From an uncultured Tenacibaculum sp. (GTDB lineage: Bacteria > Bacteroidota > Bacteroidia > Flavobacteriales > Flavobacteriaceae), in assembly GCF_947502995.1 (NCBI RefSeq), contig NZ_CANNBW010000002.1, positions 62,001 to 126,000 of the forward strand: a DNA stretch of 64,000 bases, given 5' to 3'. The number at the start of each line of letters is the position of its first letter. The first letter of the stretch is position 1. This document shows, in pieces, positions 9,439 to 18,723 of the stretch. Below the pieces are notes generated by a model. The model worked only from the letters and a program-made list of their open reading frames with translations, ran no database searches and was not told where the DNA came from. The translations under genes and the position numbers were made by a program.

Positions 9439-10143
9439 TTAAATATCTTGAATTTCTTCCCCAATGGCTAATTTAAATTTTCTTCTGAAAAAATATACCG
9501 CAATATAAAGCAAAGGAGTGTCTAAAGCAGCAATTACAATTTTAAAAATTACACCACTAATTAATAATCCTAAAAATTTATCCCAAGCAATAATTTCAAA
9601 CGAACAAAGAAGTACTAATACTGTTATTGTATCTATAAATTGAGAAGTAAATGTTGAAAAATTGTTTCTTAACCATAAATACTTCCCTTTGGTTAAGTTT
9701 TTCCAAAAGTGGTATACTTTTATGTCTATAAATTGAGCGAACAAATATGCAAGCATAGATGCTACAACAGCTAAAGGAGCGGCTCCAAAAACAAGATTAA
9801 AAGTTTTATCATTAACAGGAGACCAAGCAGTAGCTGGGGCAATTTTACCTGCATAAATAATTAATAAAGAGAAAAGTGAAGCAAAAATACCTGCAATAAC
9901 AACTTGATTGGCTTTCTTTTTTCCATATACTTCTGATAGAATATCTGTAATTAAAAAAGTAATAGGATAAGGTAATAAACCAACCGAAACTTCAAATAAT
10001 TTTACACCAAATAGTTCTAACTCGAACGGATACCAATAAAAGAATTTTTGAAAAATTAAATTTGAAGCTACCAAAGAAGCAATAAACAAGGCTGCTAAAA
10101 TTAGAAATATATTTTGAGCAAGTAGTTTGTTTTTCTCAGTCAT
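9439..10143 (-). CDS. yhhQ: Queuosine precursor transporter (YhhQ / DUF165 family)
   Basis: A 234-residue integral membrane protein with about six helices. The motif PYPITFLITDILSEVYGKKKAN near residues 56-79 is characteristic of the vitamin-PT/YhhQ family, which takes up preQ0/preQ1 for queuosine tRNA modification. The opening segment LIFQKFFYWYPFELELFGV is also family-typical. It is the first gene of the minus-strand operon, divergent from fabD across a 67-bp region. No preQ1 riboswitch is visible in that short space. Confidence 0.88.
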   Translation of the reverse strand: MTEKNKLLAQNIFLILAALFIASLVASNLIFQKFFYWYPFELELFGVKLFEVSVGLLPYPITFLITDILSEVYGKKKANQVVIAGIFASLFSLLIIYAGKIAPATAWSPVNDKTFNLVFGAAPLAVVASMLAYLFAQFIDIKVYHFWKNLTKGKYLWLRNNFSTFTSQFIDTITVLVLLCSFEIIAWDKFLGLLISGVIFKIVIAALDTPLLYIAVYFFRRKFKLAIGEEIQDI

Positions 10144-10172
10144 ATAGCGAAAATAACAAAATTAAAATTGAT

Positions 10173-10180
10173 TATGTTTG
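10173..10180 (+). promoter_or_regulatory. Candidate -7 element (TATGTTTG) upstream of fabD
   Basis: Matches the Bacteroidota -7 consensus TAnnTTTG and lies 30 bp before the fabD ATG. No TTG is present at the expected -33 position, so support is only partial. Confidence 0.35.
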
Positions 10181-10210
10181 CATTATAAAACAAATGACAA
10201 AAAGAAATTT

Positions 10211-11098
10211 ATGAAGGCATATGTTTTTCCTGGACAAGGAGCACAATTTACAGGAATGGGGTTAGATTTATATGAAAAATCACCTATCGCTCAAGAGCTT
10301 TTCGAAAAAGCAAATTCTATTTTAGGTTTTAGTATTACCGACGTAATGTTTGAAGGTAGTGCGGATGAATTAAAACAAACGAAAGTAACTCAACCAGCTA
10401 TATTTTTACATTCAGTTATTCTTGCTAAAGTATTAGGTGAAGAATTTAAACCAGATATGGTTGCAGGACATTCTTTAGGAGAATTATCTGCTTTAGTTGC
10501 AAATGGTGTTTTATCTTTTGAAGATGGTTTAACATTAGTTTCTAAAAGAGCTTTAGCTATGCAAAAAGCTTGTGAAGCTCAAGAATCTACTATGGCTGCT
10601 GTTTTAGGTTTAGAAGACGCAGTTGTAGAAGAAACTTGTAATACTATTGATGGAGTAGTAGTAGCTGCAAATTATAATTGCCCTGGACAATTAGTGATTT
10701 CAGGAGAAATTGAGGCTATTAATAAGGCTTGCGAGGTTTTAAAAGAAAAAGGCGCTAAAAGAGCTTTAGTATTACCAGTTGGTGGAGCTTTTCATTCGCC
10801 ACTTATGGAGCCAGCAAGAGAAGAGTTAGCAAAGGCTATTGAAGAAACTACTTTTAATACGCCAAATTGCCCAGTGTATCAAAATGTAGCTGCAAGAGCA
10901 ATTACAGATCCTAATGAGATTAAAGAAAATTTAATTGCGCAATTAACTGCGCCTGTAAAGTGGACACAATGTGTACAAGCAATGATTGCTGATGGAGCAA
11001 CTGAAGTGATTGAAGTTGGTCCTGGAAAAGTTTTACAAGGTTTAATGCGTAAGATTGATAGAAGTGTAGCTGCTAGTGGAGCAAGCTTCGGAGAATAA
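10211..11098 (+). CDS. fabD: Malonyl-CoA:ACP transacylase FabD
   Basis: Transfers malonyl from CoA to acyl carrier protein for fatty-acid elongation. The N-terminal KAYVFPGQGAQFTGMG and GHSLGE (nucleophile Ser88) are diagnostic. GAFHSPLM supplies the catalytic His (about residue 195), and R/Q residues lie in the usual places. The frame extends 11 codons upstream, but the ATG at 10211 gives the standard N-terminus directly before the first beta strand. It stands alone on the plus strand with its own terminator. Confidence 0.95.
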   Translation: MKAYVFPGQGAQFTGMGLDLYEKSPIAQELFEKANSILGFSITDVMFEGSADELKQTKVTQPAIFLHSVILAKVLGEEFKPDMVAGHSLGELSALVANGVLSFEDGLTLVSKRALAMQKACEAQESTMAAVLGLEDAVVEETCNTIDGVVVAANYNCPGQLVISGEIEAINKACEVLKEKGAKRALVLPVGGAFHSPLMEPAREELAKAIEETTFNTPNCPVYQNVAARAITDPNEIKENLIAQLTAPVKWTQCVQAMIADGATEVIEVGPGKVLQGLMRKIDRSVAASGASFGE

Positions 11099-11130
11099 TA
11101 AAAGCAGTCATATTGACTGCTTTTATTATT
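11094..11130. terminator. Bidirectional terminator after fabD
   Basis: Perfect 17-bp arms at 11094-11110 and 11114-11130 with a 3-nt loop. The core GCAGTCA/TGACTGC is flanked by A-rich and T-rich runs so that it works from either side. It overlaps the fabD stop and the end of the convergent gene at 11126. Confidence 0.9.
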
Positions 11131-11818
11131 TATATTTGATTAGTTTAAACTGTATTTCTGAGTTTTTTAATTCAATATATTCTTCAGAAAACTTTAAGAT
11201 TTTGAATTTTTGTTTTTCGTCTTTAATAGTTTTAGGATGATAAAAACCAATAGATTGATTTTTATTCATATAGGCAGTTATTTCATAATTTCTATCAGGA
11301 GCCAATATAATTAGTTGTCGATCTAAAAACTCACCATCAATTAGAATTTCAATTCTATTACTGTAATCCCCTTTCTTAAATGTAAAAGCGCATTTATCAT
11401 ATAAACTAGTTTCACATGATTTATAAGGAGTATTACCTGTTGTATAAATCATTACATTGTTTAAGGGTTTGCTTTTGAAATTAAAAATAGAGAAATTTAT
11501 AGATATAGAGTCTTTACTATTGTAGTAGCTCCTAGATTGATAATAACTATTTTTATTAGGATACGATAAGTCATAATTTAAAAACAAACTATCTTTTACA
11601 ATTTTATAATGCCCTTTTCCTTTGGAATGAATACCTACATCAGTTTCTTTTTTAAATGAAAATAGACCATTTTTATTAAATTCAAAGCTTTCAAAAGTAT
11701 CTATAATATTATTTTTTTTATATTTTCCTTGAATAATCTCTTGACTAAATGTTTTTGTAGCGTAAAAGAAAATAAAAAAAAGAATAAAATTAATTACAAT
11801 TTGTACCTTTCGCATCAC
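11126..11818 (-). CDS. Hypothetical secreted protein
   Basis: A 230-residue protein with an N-terminal signal peptide (about residues 4-25, ending TKTFSQ). I do not recognise a family. The mature part is rich in beta-forming, Lys/Asn/Ser-rich segments. It has two cysteines close together (SCETSLYDKC, about residues 133-142) that could form a disulfide. It overlaps the preceding lipoprotein gene by 29 bp, so the two are very probably translated from one mRNA and may act together at the cell surface (inference). Confidence 0.6.
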   Translation of the reverse strand: MMRKVQIVINFILFFIFFYATKTFSQEIIQGKYKKNNIIDTFESFEFNKNGLFSFKKETDVGIHSKGKGHYKIVKDSLFLNYDLSYPNKNSYYQSRSYYNSKDSISINFSIFNFKSKPLNNVMIYTTGNTPYKSCETSLYDKCAFTFKKGDYSNRIEILIDGEFLDRQLIILAPDRNYEITAYMNKNQSIGFYHPKTIKDEKQKFKILKFSEEYIELKNSEIQFKLIKYK

Positions 11819-13478
11819 TATTATTTTTTAATTCATTAAATACTATTTTAGCTATTTTTTCTCTTTCGTTAGAATTAGGTACTAGAGTTTGAAATGAGTT
11901 TGTCATGCTTCTGATATTACCATTAGAATCCATTTCAAATAAACCTGCCCATGATAATGATTTATAATAATTCCATCCTAATAAATCGTCTGGTCCGTTA
12001 ATATTGTTTCGATTTAAACCATTTCCATATTCTTTGTCCCATTCAAATAAAGAAAAGGCCATAGCATCTATAAACTGACTCATAAATTCGTGGTGAAGTT
12101 GATTTGGAGTAGTTATATTATTTTCAGATGCGTATCTTCTCATTTTATCTCTAAAAGTTAAATTTTCTAATCCAGGATAACTGAAAAATATTCCATTTAA
12201 GTAAGTATGTATTGATTCATGTATTATAGTTCGAACAATAGAAAGTTTTGTAGCAGTAGATAAATAAGAGTTATCAATTGTAATTGTAGATTTAATTGTC
12301 CTTCCATTAGCGCCTTCAAGGTTGCCATTCTGTATTATTAAGTTAGTCCTGTCACTATTTTTAAAAAGTTTTAATATATGTTGACTAAAATTTAAAGATA
12401 AATTATTAGAAGGAATAATAATTTCATTTTTTATTGGATGATTTTCAAAAAGCCCATTTTCTAGTTCTTCAAAAGTTTTTTTAGCACATTCATTAGTTAA
12501 TTTATTGATAATTAGTGTTTCAAAATTGACCTCTCCATTACTCATAATAGTATTTATAGCTTCTATGATGAATTCTTCTGCTTCTTTTGAGAAGTTTTTC
12601 TTTTCATAAAATTCGGCTATTTCTTCTCTAATTGAAGCATTTTCTATTTTATAGATAAAACTATGCTGTTCTGGTGTTAACCGACTTACCATTTCAAAAA
12701 ACTCAGTCTTTAAATGTGATGGTAAAGGAGATGTTATTATTGAATTTTCATTATTAGTATTATAACCTGATCCACCAGAACTTGGAGCTAAAATTAGCCC
12801 TCCTCCAGATTCATTTGTAAAGCTAGGAGGTCCAAATATTGTATTACATTCAGTATATATTTTTGTCTTAATGAATTCTTCTTTAACACACGCATCAGTT
12901 GGTTCATGATCGACCTTAAAGTCTCCTACATTATTTGTACAGACAACTAGTTCAATTCTATAACATTTAGTCGTGCTTTTTGAAAATACACCATCTAACT
13001 CTTCTTCATCTACTGGGATTACTTCTATGGTTCCTTGAAAAGGATAAGGCTTGCCATTTTCATCTAGTTGTACTTTTGTAGCCATAGTGTATTTTAAAAA
13101 TACAGAAGTAATTTCTTTATTATTCAAATTTTTAGTAATTACTAGGTTTTCAAATTGATTCAGTTTTGAATTATTTTTTTCTACAACAAAAGTATAAGTT
13201 TCTTTTTCTGCAGTTTTAATATGTTTTATTAAATTAGTTTTTAAACCTATTATATTTTTTTTACTCCTTCTTAATATTTTTTTAGATACAATTAATTCAT
13301 TGTAATATTTTTTGAAGTCTGAATTGTTAGCAAAATCACTGAAGTTGATGTTTTCAATTAGTACATTACTTTTTTGTTGTTGCTCCTGGATGGTATCATC
13401 ATTACAATTATAAATAATTAAAGTTGAAAGAGTAAGACATACCAATACTAGTATCTTTTTTAAGCTTATTTTTTTCAT
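11790..13478 (-). CDS. Putative lipoprotein with an HExxH metallopeptidase-like motif
   Basis: A 562-residue protein. The N-terminal hydrophobic segment ends in IIYNCNDD, a plausible Bacteroidota lipoprotein signal. The middle holds a cysteine-containing section (CYRIELVVC, residues about 173-181) and a Gly/Ser-rich linker. The C-terminal third contains IIHESIHTYLNG, an HExxH zinc-binding motif. A later Glu in the following helices could be the third ligand, but I cannot confirm it. The family is unrecognised; zinc protease activity is inference from the motif. Four-part context: upstream M16 peptidase gene, overlapping downstream gene. Confidence 0.6.
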   Translation of the reverse strand: MKKISLKKILVLVCLTLSTLIIYNCNDDTIQEQQQKSNVLIENINFSDFANNSDFKKYYNELIVSKKILRRSKKNIIGLKTNLIKHIKTAEKETYTFVVEKNNSKLNQFENLVITKNLNNKEITSVFLKYTMATKVQLDENGKPYPFQGTIEVIPVDEEELDGVFSKSTTKCYRIELVVCTNNVGDFKVDHEPTDACVKEEFIKTKIYTECNTIFGPPSFTNESGGGLILAPSSGGSGYNTNNENSIITSPLPSHLKTEFFEMVSRLTPEQHSFIYKIENASIREEIAEFYEKKNFSKEAEEFIIEAINTIMSNGEVNFETLIINKLTNECAKKTFEELENGLFENHPIKNEIIIPSNNLSLNFSQHILKLFKNSDRTNLIIQNGNLEGANGRTIKSTITIDNSYLSTATKLSIVRTIIHESIHTYLNGIFFSYPGLENLTFRDKMRRYASENNITTPNQLHHEFMSQFIDAMAFSLFEWDKEYGNGLNRNNINGPDDLLGWNYYKSLSWAGLFEMDSNGNIRSMTNSFQTLVPNSNEREKIAKIVFNELKNNSDAKGTNCN

Positions 13479-13517
13479 TTTATTATTAATTTTATAACAA
13501 ATTTACTTTTTTAACTT

Positions 13518-16355
13518 TTATTGTTTTACTTTTTCTTGAAGTTTATTTAAAAGTACAGGTTCTCCAAAACCTAATTCTTTCATTCTTTTTAATTGTGTTT
13601 CTGCATCTCCAACAACTAGCCAAATCATTTTATTAGGATCTACATATTGATTTGCTAATTCTTGAATTCTTGGAATAGTCATCTCAGAAACTATTTTTTC
13701 TCTATCCTTCATATAATTATTAGTTAAATTATATGTGCTAATATTTTCTAACATTCTAAGTTTAGCTCCCATAGTTTCAAAAGCTCTTGCATTACTTTTA
13801 ATTAAGAAACCTTTGGTTGTTGCTAAATCTTTTTCAGAATAATTTTGAGCATAGTTTTCTAGAATTTGCTTTACCAATTGAGAAGCTTCTAAAGTAACAT
13901 TACTACGAACTCCACTACCAATAGTAAATGCACCTTTATCTTTTCCTCCAGAAAAACCTGATCTTACTCCGTAAGTATATCCTTTTCCTTCTCGTAATTG
14001 TTGTGTTAATTGAGAAGCAAATCCACCACCGCCTAAAATATAATTCATAACAGTAGCAGGATAATAATCCGCATCATTGAAAGCTAATGCTGGTGCTCCA
14101 AAACGTAATTGAGATTGCTTAGCATTTGGAATATCATAAAAATATACTGTTGATTTTTCAGGAGCTTCAGGAGTTTTAAAACTAGGAATAGTTACTTCTT
14201 TAGCCATCCATTTTTTGTCAAGTTCTTGTAAAGAAATAATAATGTTTTCTTTATCAATATCACCAACTACATGCATTGTTGTTATTGAAGGAGAAAAGAA
14301 ATTATTGTAATAGGCTTTTAAATCATCGATTGTAATAGACTCAACAGATTTTACATCTCCTAATACATTTTTAGATCGGATATTATCTTTTCCATAAATA
14401 AGTGCATTATATTGATTAGAAGCTATTGAAGTCGGACTAGCTTCCTGTGATCTTAAATTTGTAATTGCACCTTTTTTTAATAACTCGAATTCAGCTTCAT
14501 CCCATCTAGGCTCTAAAAGCATTTCTTGAACTAAAGCTAATGTTTGCTTGTAATTACGTTTTAAGGTATTACCAAAAACACGAATATTATTTTTAGTAGA
14601 AAAAATACTTACTGATGCACCTAATTGAGCTAATTCATCTTCTAACTGACTTACATCTTTATTTTTAGTTCCTTTTTCTAATAAACTAGCTGTTAAATTT
14701 GCAACACCTAATTTATCCATGTTTTCAAGTAATTGTCCACCTTCGATAACAAAATTGAATTGTACTAATGGAACTTCATCACTTTGAATTCCAAATACTT
14801 TTAATCCGTTTTTTAATTCATCTTTCCAAACATTTGGAGTTTTAGATTCCGGAGCTTTTCCATATGGAGGCTCAACAGAACGATCAAAAGATGAAGGTGT
14901 TTTTTCATAAGTTGCTGCTATTGATGAATCGAATGATTCTTCTGCACCGGTAACTATTTTTTCTTCAATTACATTAGCTTCTACCGAGTTTGATAAAGCT
15001 AATTCTTGTTGAGTTTTTGGAACAAAACTAGTAGCGATATAGTTTTTGTCTTTTATGTATTTGTTAAAAACAGCCATTACATCAGCAGTAGTAACTGCTA
15101 ATGTTTCATTCAATTCTTTCGTCACATATCCTGGATCTCCGGTATATGTATTGTAAGAAGCTAAACGAGAACCTTTACCAAGAACGCTAGATAAACTGTT
15201 ATAAAAATCTGTTTCTAAACCAGCTTTAATACGATCTAAATCTTTTTGAGGAATTCCATTTTGTTCAAAGTCAGCGAATGCTGTTTGAATCCCTTTTTGA
15301 ACTTCATCTAATTTTGTATTAGAGAAAGCTCTAACGATCAATTGAGTTTGGCCTGCAATTTCAGAATTGAAATTGAACATTGTTGTGCCTGATGTTAATT
15401 TTAAATCATCAACCAAAACTTTATTTAAAGGAGCTTTTTTTCCATTACTTAAATATTCTGCTAAAATATCTAAAGCATACGCATCTTCATGATATTGTTC
15501 TACAGTTGGCCATGTTAAGGTTAATTCTGGTAAACGAGCAAAGTTATCTTCATAAACTATGTGTTTAGTTTCTTTAACAATCCCAGGTCTTTTTTGAATC
15601 GGAGCAATTGTTTCACCTTTAGGAATTTCATCAAAATATTTATGAACCCATTCTTTAGCTTGAGTAACATTTAAATCACCAGATAAAACTAAGGTAGCAT
15701 TATTAGGAACATACCATTTTTTAAAGAAGTTTTTTACATCTTGTAAAGTAGCATTTTGTAAATCTTCTAAAGAACCAATAACTTGCCAATTGTAAGGATG
15801 ATCTTTCGGATACAAATTTTTTCCAATTACATACTGTCTATGTCCATAAGGTCTATTATCAACACTTTGTCTTTTTTCATTTTTTACAACTTGTTTTTCT
15901 TTCGCTAAAACAGGATCTGTAACTGTATTAATAAACCAACCTAATTTATCAGCTTCTGCCCAAATCATTTTTTCTAAAGCATCGCTAGGAACAGTTTGTA
16001 AATAATTAGTTCTATCTCTTGAAGTAGATCCATTAGCACCAGAACCACCAATTCGTGCACTCATTTTATCAAGTCCACCTTTACCTAAGTTTTCCGATTC
16101 TAAGAACAATAAGTGTTCAAAAAGGTGAGCAAAACCAGTTCTACCTTCTATTTCTCTTGCAGAACCAACATGAACCATAAGTTCTACAGCCACAACGGGG
16201 TCTGATTTATCAACATGAAAAATAACATCTAAACCATTGTCTAATGTGATTTTTTCATAATCTATTTTTAAGTCTACTTTTTTGGATTCTTGTTCAGAAG
16301 AAGTACATCCTATTAAAATACAAAATAGGAGTCCAAAAGTTAAGTTTTTTATCAT
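13518..16355 (-). CDS. M16 family (pitrilysin/insulinase-type) zinc metallopeptidase, two-domain lipoprotein
   Basis: A 945-residue protein with a lipoprotein signal (CILIGCTSS, Cys17). The N-terminal M16 domain carries the inverted zinc motif HLFEH (His77, Glu80, His81), with the third ligand Glu in KNEKRQS further on. The second M16 domain starts near residue 500 and ends with the GGGGFASQLTQQLREGKGYTYG segment, the family R/Y motif. This full-length tandem form cleaves peptides in a closed chamber. Probably periplasmic or outer-membrane-attached. It follows the terminator and the decarboxylase-family gene. Confidence 0.92.
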   Translation of the reverse strand: MIKNLTFGLLFCILIGCTSSEQESKKVDLKIDYEKITLDNGLDVIFHVDKSDPVVAVELMVHVGSAREIEGRTGFAHLFEHLLFLESENLGKGGLDKMSARIGGSGANGSTSRDRTNYLQTVPSDALEKMIWAEADKLGWFINTVTDPVLAKEKQVVKNEKRQSVDNRPYGHRQYVIGKNLYPKDHPYNWQVIGSLEDLQNATLQDVKNFFKKWYVPNNATLVLSGDLNVTQAKEWVHKYFDEIPKGETIAPIQKRPGIVKETKHIVYEDNFARLPELTLTWPTVEQYHEDAYALDILAEYLSNGKKAPLNKVLVDDLKLTSGTTMFNFNSEIAGQTQLIVRAFSNTKLDEVQKGIQTAFADFEQNGIPQKDLDRIKAGLETDFYNSLSSVLGKGSRLASYNTYTGDPGYVTKELNETLAVTTADVMAVFNKYIKDKNYIATSFVPKTQQELALSNSVEANVIEEKIVTGAEESFDSSIAATYEKTPSSFDRSVEPPYGKAPESKTPNVWKDELKNGLKVFGIQSDEVPLVQFNFVIEGGQLLENMDKLGVANLTASLLEKGTKNKDVSQLEDELAQLGASVSIFSTKNNIRVFGNTLKRNYKQTLALVQEMLLEPRWDEAEFELLKKGAITNLRSQEASPTSIASNQYNALIYGKDNIRSKNVLGDVKSVESITIDDLKAYYNNFFSPSITTMHVVGDIDKENIIISLQELDKKWMAKEVTIPSFKTPEAPEKSTVYFYDIPNAKQSQLRFGAPALAFNDADYYPATVMNYILGGGGFASQLTQQLREGKGYTYGVRSGFSGGKDKGAFTIGSGVRSNVTLEASQLVKQILENYAQNYSEKDLATTKGFLIKSNARAFETMGAKLRMLENISTYNLTNNYMKDREKIVSEMTIPRIQELANQYVDPNKMIWLVVGDAETQLKRMKELGFGEPVLLNKLQEKVKQ

Positions 16356-16429
16356 GGTTATATCTCTAAATTAGGCTTTAAAGATACTAAATGAAGAAAT
16401 AGTTAAATTCCCTAAAGTTTGTTAAAATA

Positions 16430-16459
16430 AAAAAGACGATTATAATAAATCGTCTTTTT
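16430..16459 (-). terminator. Rho-independent terminator after the AhpD-like gene
   Basis: Perfect 12-bp arms at 16430-16441 and 16448-16459 around a 6-nt loop, core GACGATT/AATCGTC, with A5/T5 flanks. It lies 17 bp downstream of the minus-strand gene ending at 16477 and separates it from the M16 peptidase gene. Confidence 0.8.
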
Positions 16460-16476
16460 ACATTATAAAACTTTAA

Positions 16477-17019
16477 TTAAATGAACTTTTTAAAAGGTTC
16501 ATCTACTTCAGTATTTGCAATATGATTTACGTAATTACTTATTACTTTTTGAGAAAGTCCCAAGATAATTTCTAAAACGTGTCTTTCAGTATATCCAGCT
16601 TCATAAAATTTATCAAGCTCTGCTTGAGAGATATTACCTCTGTTTCTTAAGATAATAAGTGTTGTATCGTATAATGCTTGTAATTTAGCATTTGGCATCG
16701 CACTTTTATTCCTTAACGCATCAATTAGTTCAGGATTAACTTTCATCATATGCGCAATAGCAGTATGTGCCGGAACACAATAATGACATTCATGCTCTAC
16801 ATTTATAGTTTGCCAAACTACAGTTAATTCTTCAGCGTCAAAAGCTGTTTGTGTAGAGAATAAATGATGTAATGTTTTATATCCTTCTAAAATAGCTGGA
16901 GATTCTGCTAATACACCATGTAAGTTTGGTAACATACCAAATGCTTTTACAGATTCTTCTAATTGTCCTTTACTTTTTTCAGGAGCGGTTTCGATAGTGT
17001 GAACAGTTAATGTACTCAT
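16477..17019 (-). CDS. Carboxymuconolactone decarboxylase / AhpD-like family protein
   Basis: A 180-residue AhpD-fold protein. The helix motif HECHYCVPAHTAIAH has the CxxC plus His pattern of alkylhydroperoxidase AhpD-type members, which reduce peroxides through a cysteine pair. Here the cysteines are about C106/C109. True decarboxylases lack this pair, so a redox role is more likely (inference). It lies directly downstream of the TetR gene, and an operator-like inverted repeat at 17035-17060 sits just before its start. Confidence 0.85.
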   Translation of the reverse strand: MSTLTVHTIETAPEKSKGQLEESVKAFGMLPNLHGVLAESPAILEGYKTLHHLFSTQTAFDAEELTVVWQTINVEHECHYCVPAHTAIAHMMKVNPELIDALRNKSAMPNAKLQALYDTTLIILRNRGNISQAELDKFYEAGYTERHVLEIILGLSQKVISNYVNHIANTEVDEPFKKFI

Positions 17020-17034
17020 CTTAAAATTGATTTT

Positions 17035-17060
17035 AATAACTAAACAATCGGTTAGTTATT
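17035..17060. promoter_or_regulatory. Putative TetR operator, copy 1 (before the AhpD-like gene)
   Basis: Perfect 9-bp arms AATAACTAA / TTAGTTATT separated by 8 bp. The inner AACTAAACAATyGGTTAG sequence recurs before the tetR gene at 17650-17667. It lies 16 bp upstream of the decarboxylase-family start codon. Confidence 0.7.
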
Positions 17061-17071
17061 GGTTAAAAAAA

Positions 17072-17638
17072 TTATGTATTACTAAATATGTTTTCTATAA
17101 AAATGTGTAATTGAGGCTTGTTAAATACTCTAGAAGCTGAAGATAAACCGAACATAGAAACAATAAAATAATCTGACTGTTCTTGAATTTGTACTTCGGT
17201 AAAACCAGTTTCTTGTCGAACATTATTTTCAAATAAACCTCTTATTTCTTTAGTGAAATTTGATAATTGATTTTTAATAACAGGATCAGAATCTTCGTTT
17301 AACTCATTAGCTGCATTGGTAACTAAACATCCTTTTATAAAATCATTATTATCTTTTGCGAATTCTAAAAAATCATAGAAATATTCTTTTATTCCTACGA
17401 TACCATTATTTGAATCTTTTAATTTATCTGTAATAGCTAAAAGCTTTTTTCTATAAGATTTCACACACTCTAGAAAAACACCTTTCTTACTTCCGAAACT
17501 AGAATAAATAGAAAATTTATTAATGCCCATTTGTTTTTCAAGCATTTGCATAGAAGTAGTTTCGTAACCATTCTTCCAGAATAGTTCCATTGCTTTATCG
17601 ATTACTTCAGATTCTATGTATTCTTTTTTTCGGGCCAT
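17072..17638 (-). CDS. TetR/AcrR family transcriptional regulator
   Basis: A 188-residue repressor. The N-terminal helix-turn-helix comprises AMELFWKNGYETTSMQMLEK and GINKFSIYSSFGSKKGVF (residues about 15-55), the classic TetR DNA-binding domain. The rest is the helical ligand-binding domain, with C73-region cysteines that could sense a reactive compound (weak inference). It is upstream of and co-directional with the AhpD-like gene. The same operator-like sequence occurs before both genes, so autorepression and control of the neighbour are expected. Confidence 0.92.
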   Translation of the reverse strand: MARKKEYIESEVIDKAMELFWKNGYETTSMQMLEKQMGINKFSIYSSFGSKKGVFLECVKSYRKKLLAITDKLKDSNNGIVGIKEYFYDFLEFAKDNNDFIKGCLVTNAANELNEDSDPVIKNQLSNFTKEIRGLFENNVRQETGFTEVQIQEQSDYFIVSMFGLSSASRVFNKPQLHIFIENIFSNT

Positions 17639-17646
17639 TTACTTTA

Positions 17647-17667
17647 CAAAACTAAACAATTGGTTAG
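17647..17667 (-). promoter_or_regulatory. tetR promoter -7 box overlapped by operator copy 2
   Basis: On the minus strand TAGTTTTG (17654-17647) fits TAnnTTTG. It overlaps the sequence AACTAAACAATTGGTTAG (17650-17667), which matches operator copy 1 except for one central base and the outer arm. Overlap of a -7 box and an operator is what autorepression needs. A convincing -33 TTG is not seen. Confidence 0.55.
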
Positions 17668-17711
17668 AAATAAAAAACTAGTTAATAAAAGTTTAACAAT
17701 ATCTCCAAATT

Positions 17712-18722
17712 TTAAGTTTGAGTATTCTGCCATTTCCAAGCAGATAATAAAGCTTCTTCTAAACTTTTTTCTGTTTGCCAGTTTAATTTTTCGTTAGCAA
17801 TATTTGTATCAGCGTATGCAGCAGTAATATCACCAGCTCTACGTTCAACTATTTTATAGTTTAAATTTTGATTGGTAGCTTTTTCGAAAGCTTTAACAAT
17901 TTCTAAAACAGAACTACCTTTTCCTGTTCCTACATTAAATACTTCAAAAGCTGTTTCGTTTTTCTGATGTAGTAAACGATTTAAAGCAGCAATATGTGCT
18001 TTAGCTAAATCAACAACATGAATATAATCGCGGATGGCAGTTCCATCAGAAGTATCGTAATCATCACCAAAAATTGATAATTGTTCTCTAATTCCAGCAG
18101 CAGTTTGTGTTACGTATGGAATTAAATTTTGAGGAACACCTAAAGGAAGTTCTCCAATTTTAGCACTTTCATGAGCACCGATCGGATTGAAATATCGTAA
18201 AGCAATGGCATTTAAGCCATTTGCTTTACAACTATCTTGTATAATTTCTTCTCCAATTTGTTTAGTATTTCCGTAAGGAGATTCTGCTGGTTTAATTGGA
18301 GCATTTTCAGTTATTGGTAATTCATCTGCTTGTCCGTATACTGTACAAGAAGAACTAAAAATGAAATTATTTAAATTTCTATCTCTCATTTCCTGAAGAA
18401 TGTATACCAAACTACCAATATTATTCTCGTAATAATCTAAAGGTTTTTGTACACTTTCTCCAACTGCTTTAAATGCAGCAAAATGGATAATACCATCAAC
18501 ATGGTTATTTTCAAAAAAAGAAGTTACTTGTGCTTTACTTTTTAGATCTAGTTGAAAAAACTCAGGAACTTTACCTGTGATTTTTCCAATATTTTCTAAT
18601 ACTTCTATTCTGGCATTTGATAAATCATCGATTATAATAACATCAAAGCCTGAATTTTGTAATTCAACAGCAGTATGGGAACCTATAAATCCTAAACCAC
18701 CAGTAACAAGAATCTTTTTCAT
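17712..18722 (-). CDS. galE: UDP-glucose 4-epimerase GalE
   Basis: Interconverts UDP-glucose and UDP-galactose with bound NAD. The Rossmann motif GGLGFIGSH is at the N-terminus, and the catalytic SSSCTVYG plus YGNTK (Tyr-x-x-x-Lys) follow. The segment RYFNPIGAHESAKIGE and C-terminal RAGDITAAYAD are GalE-specific. The 336-residue length is standard. It starts one base after the stop of the aminotransferase gene and is presumably co-transcribed for surface-sugar synthesis. Confidence 0.94.
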   Translation of the reverse strand: MKKILVTGGLGFIGSHTAVELQNSGFDVIIIDDLSNARIEVLENIGKITGKVPEFFQLDLKSKAQVTSFFENNHVDGIIHFAAFKAVGESVQKPLDYYENNIGSLVYILQEMRDRNLNNFIFSSSCTVYGQADELPITENAPIKPAESPYGNTKQIGEEIIQDSCKANGLNAIALRYFNPIGAHESAKIGELPLGVPQNLIPYVTQTAAGIREQLSIFGDDYDTSDGTAIRDYIHVVDLAKAHIAALNRLLHQKNETAFEVFNVGTGKGSSVLEIVKAFEKATNQNLNYKIVERRAGDITAAYADTNIANEKLNWQTEKSLEEALLSAWKWQNTQT

Positions 18723-18723
18723 T

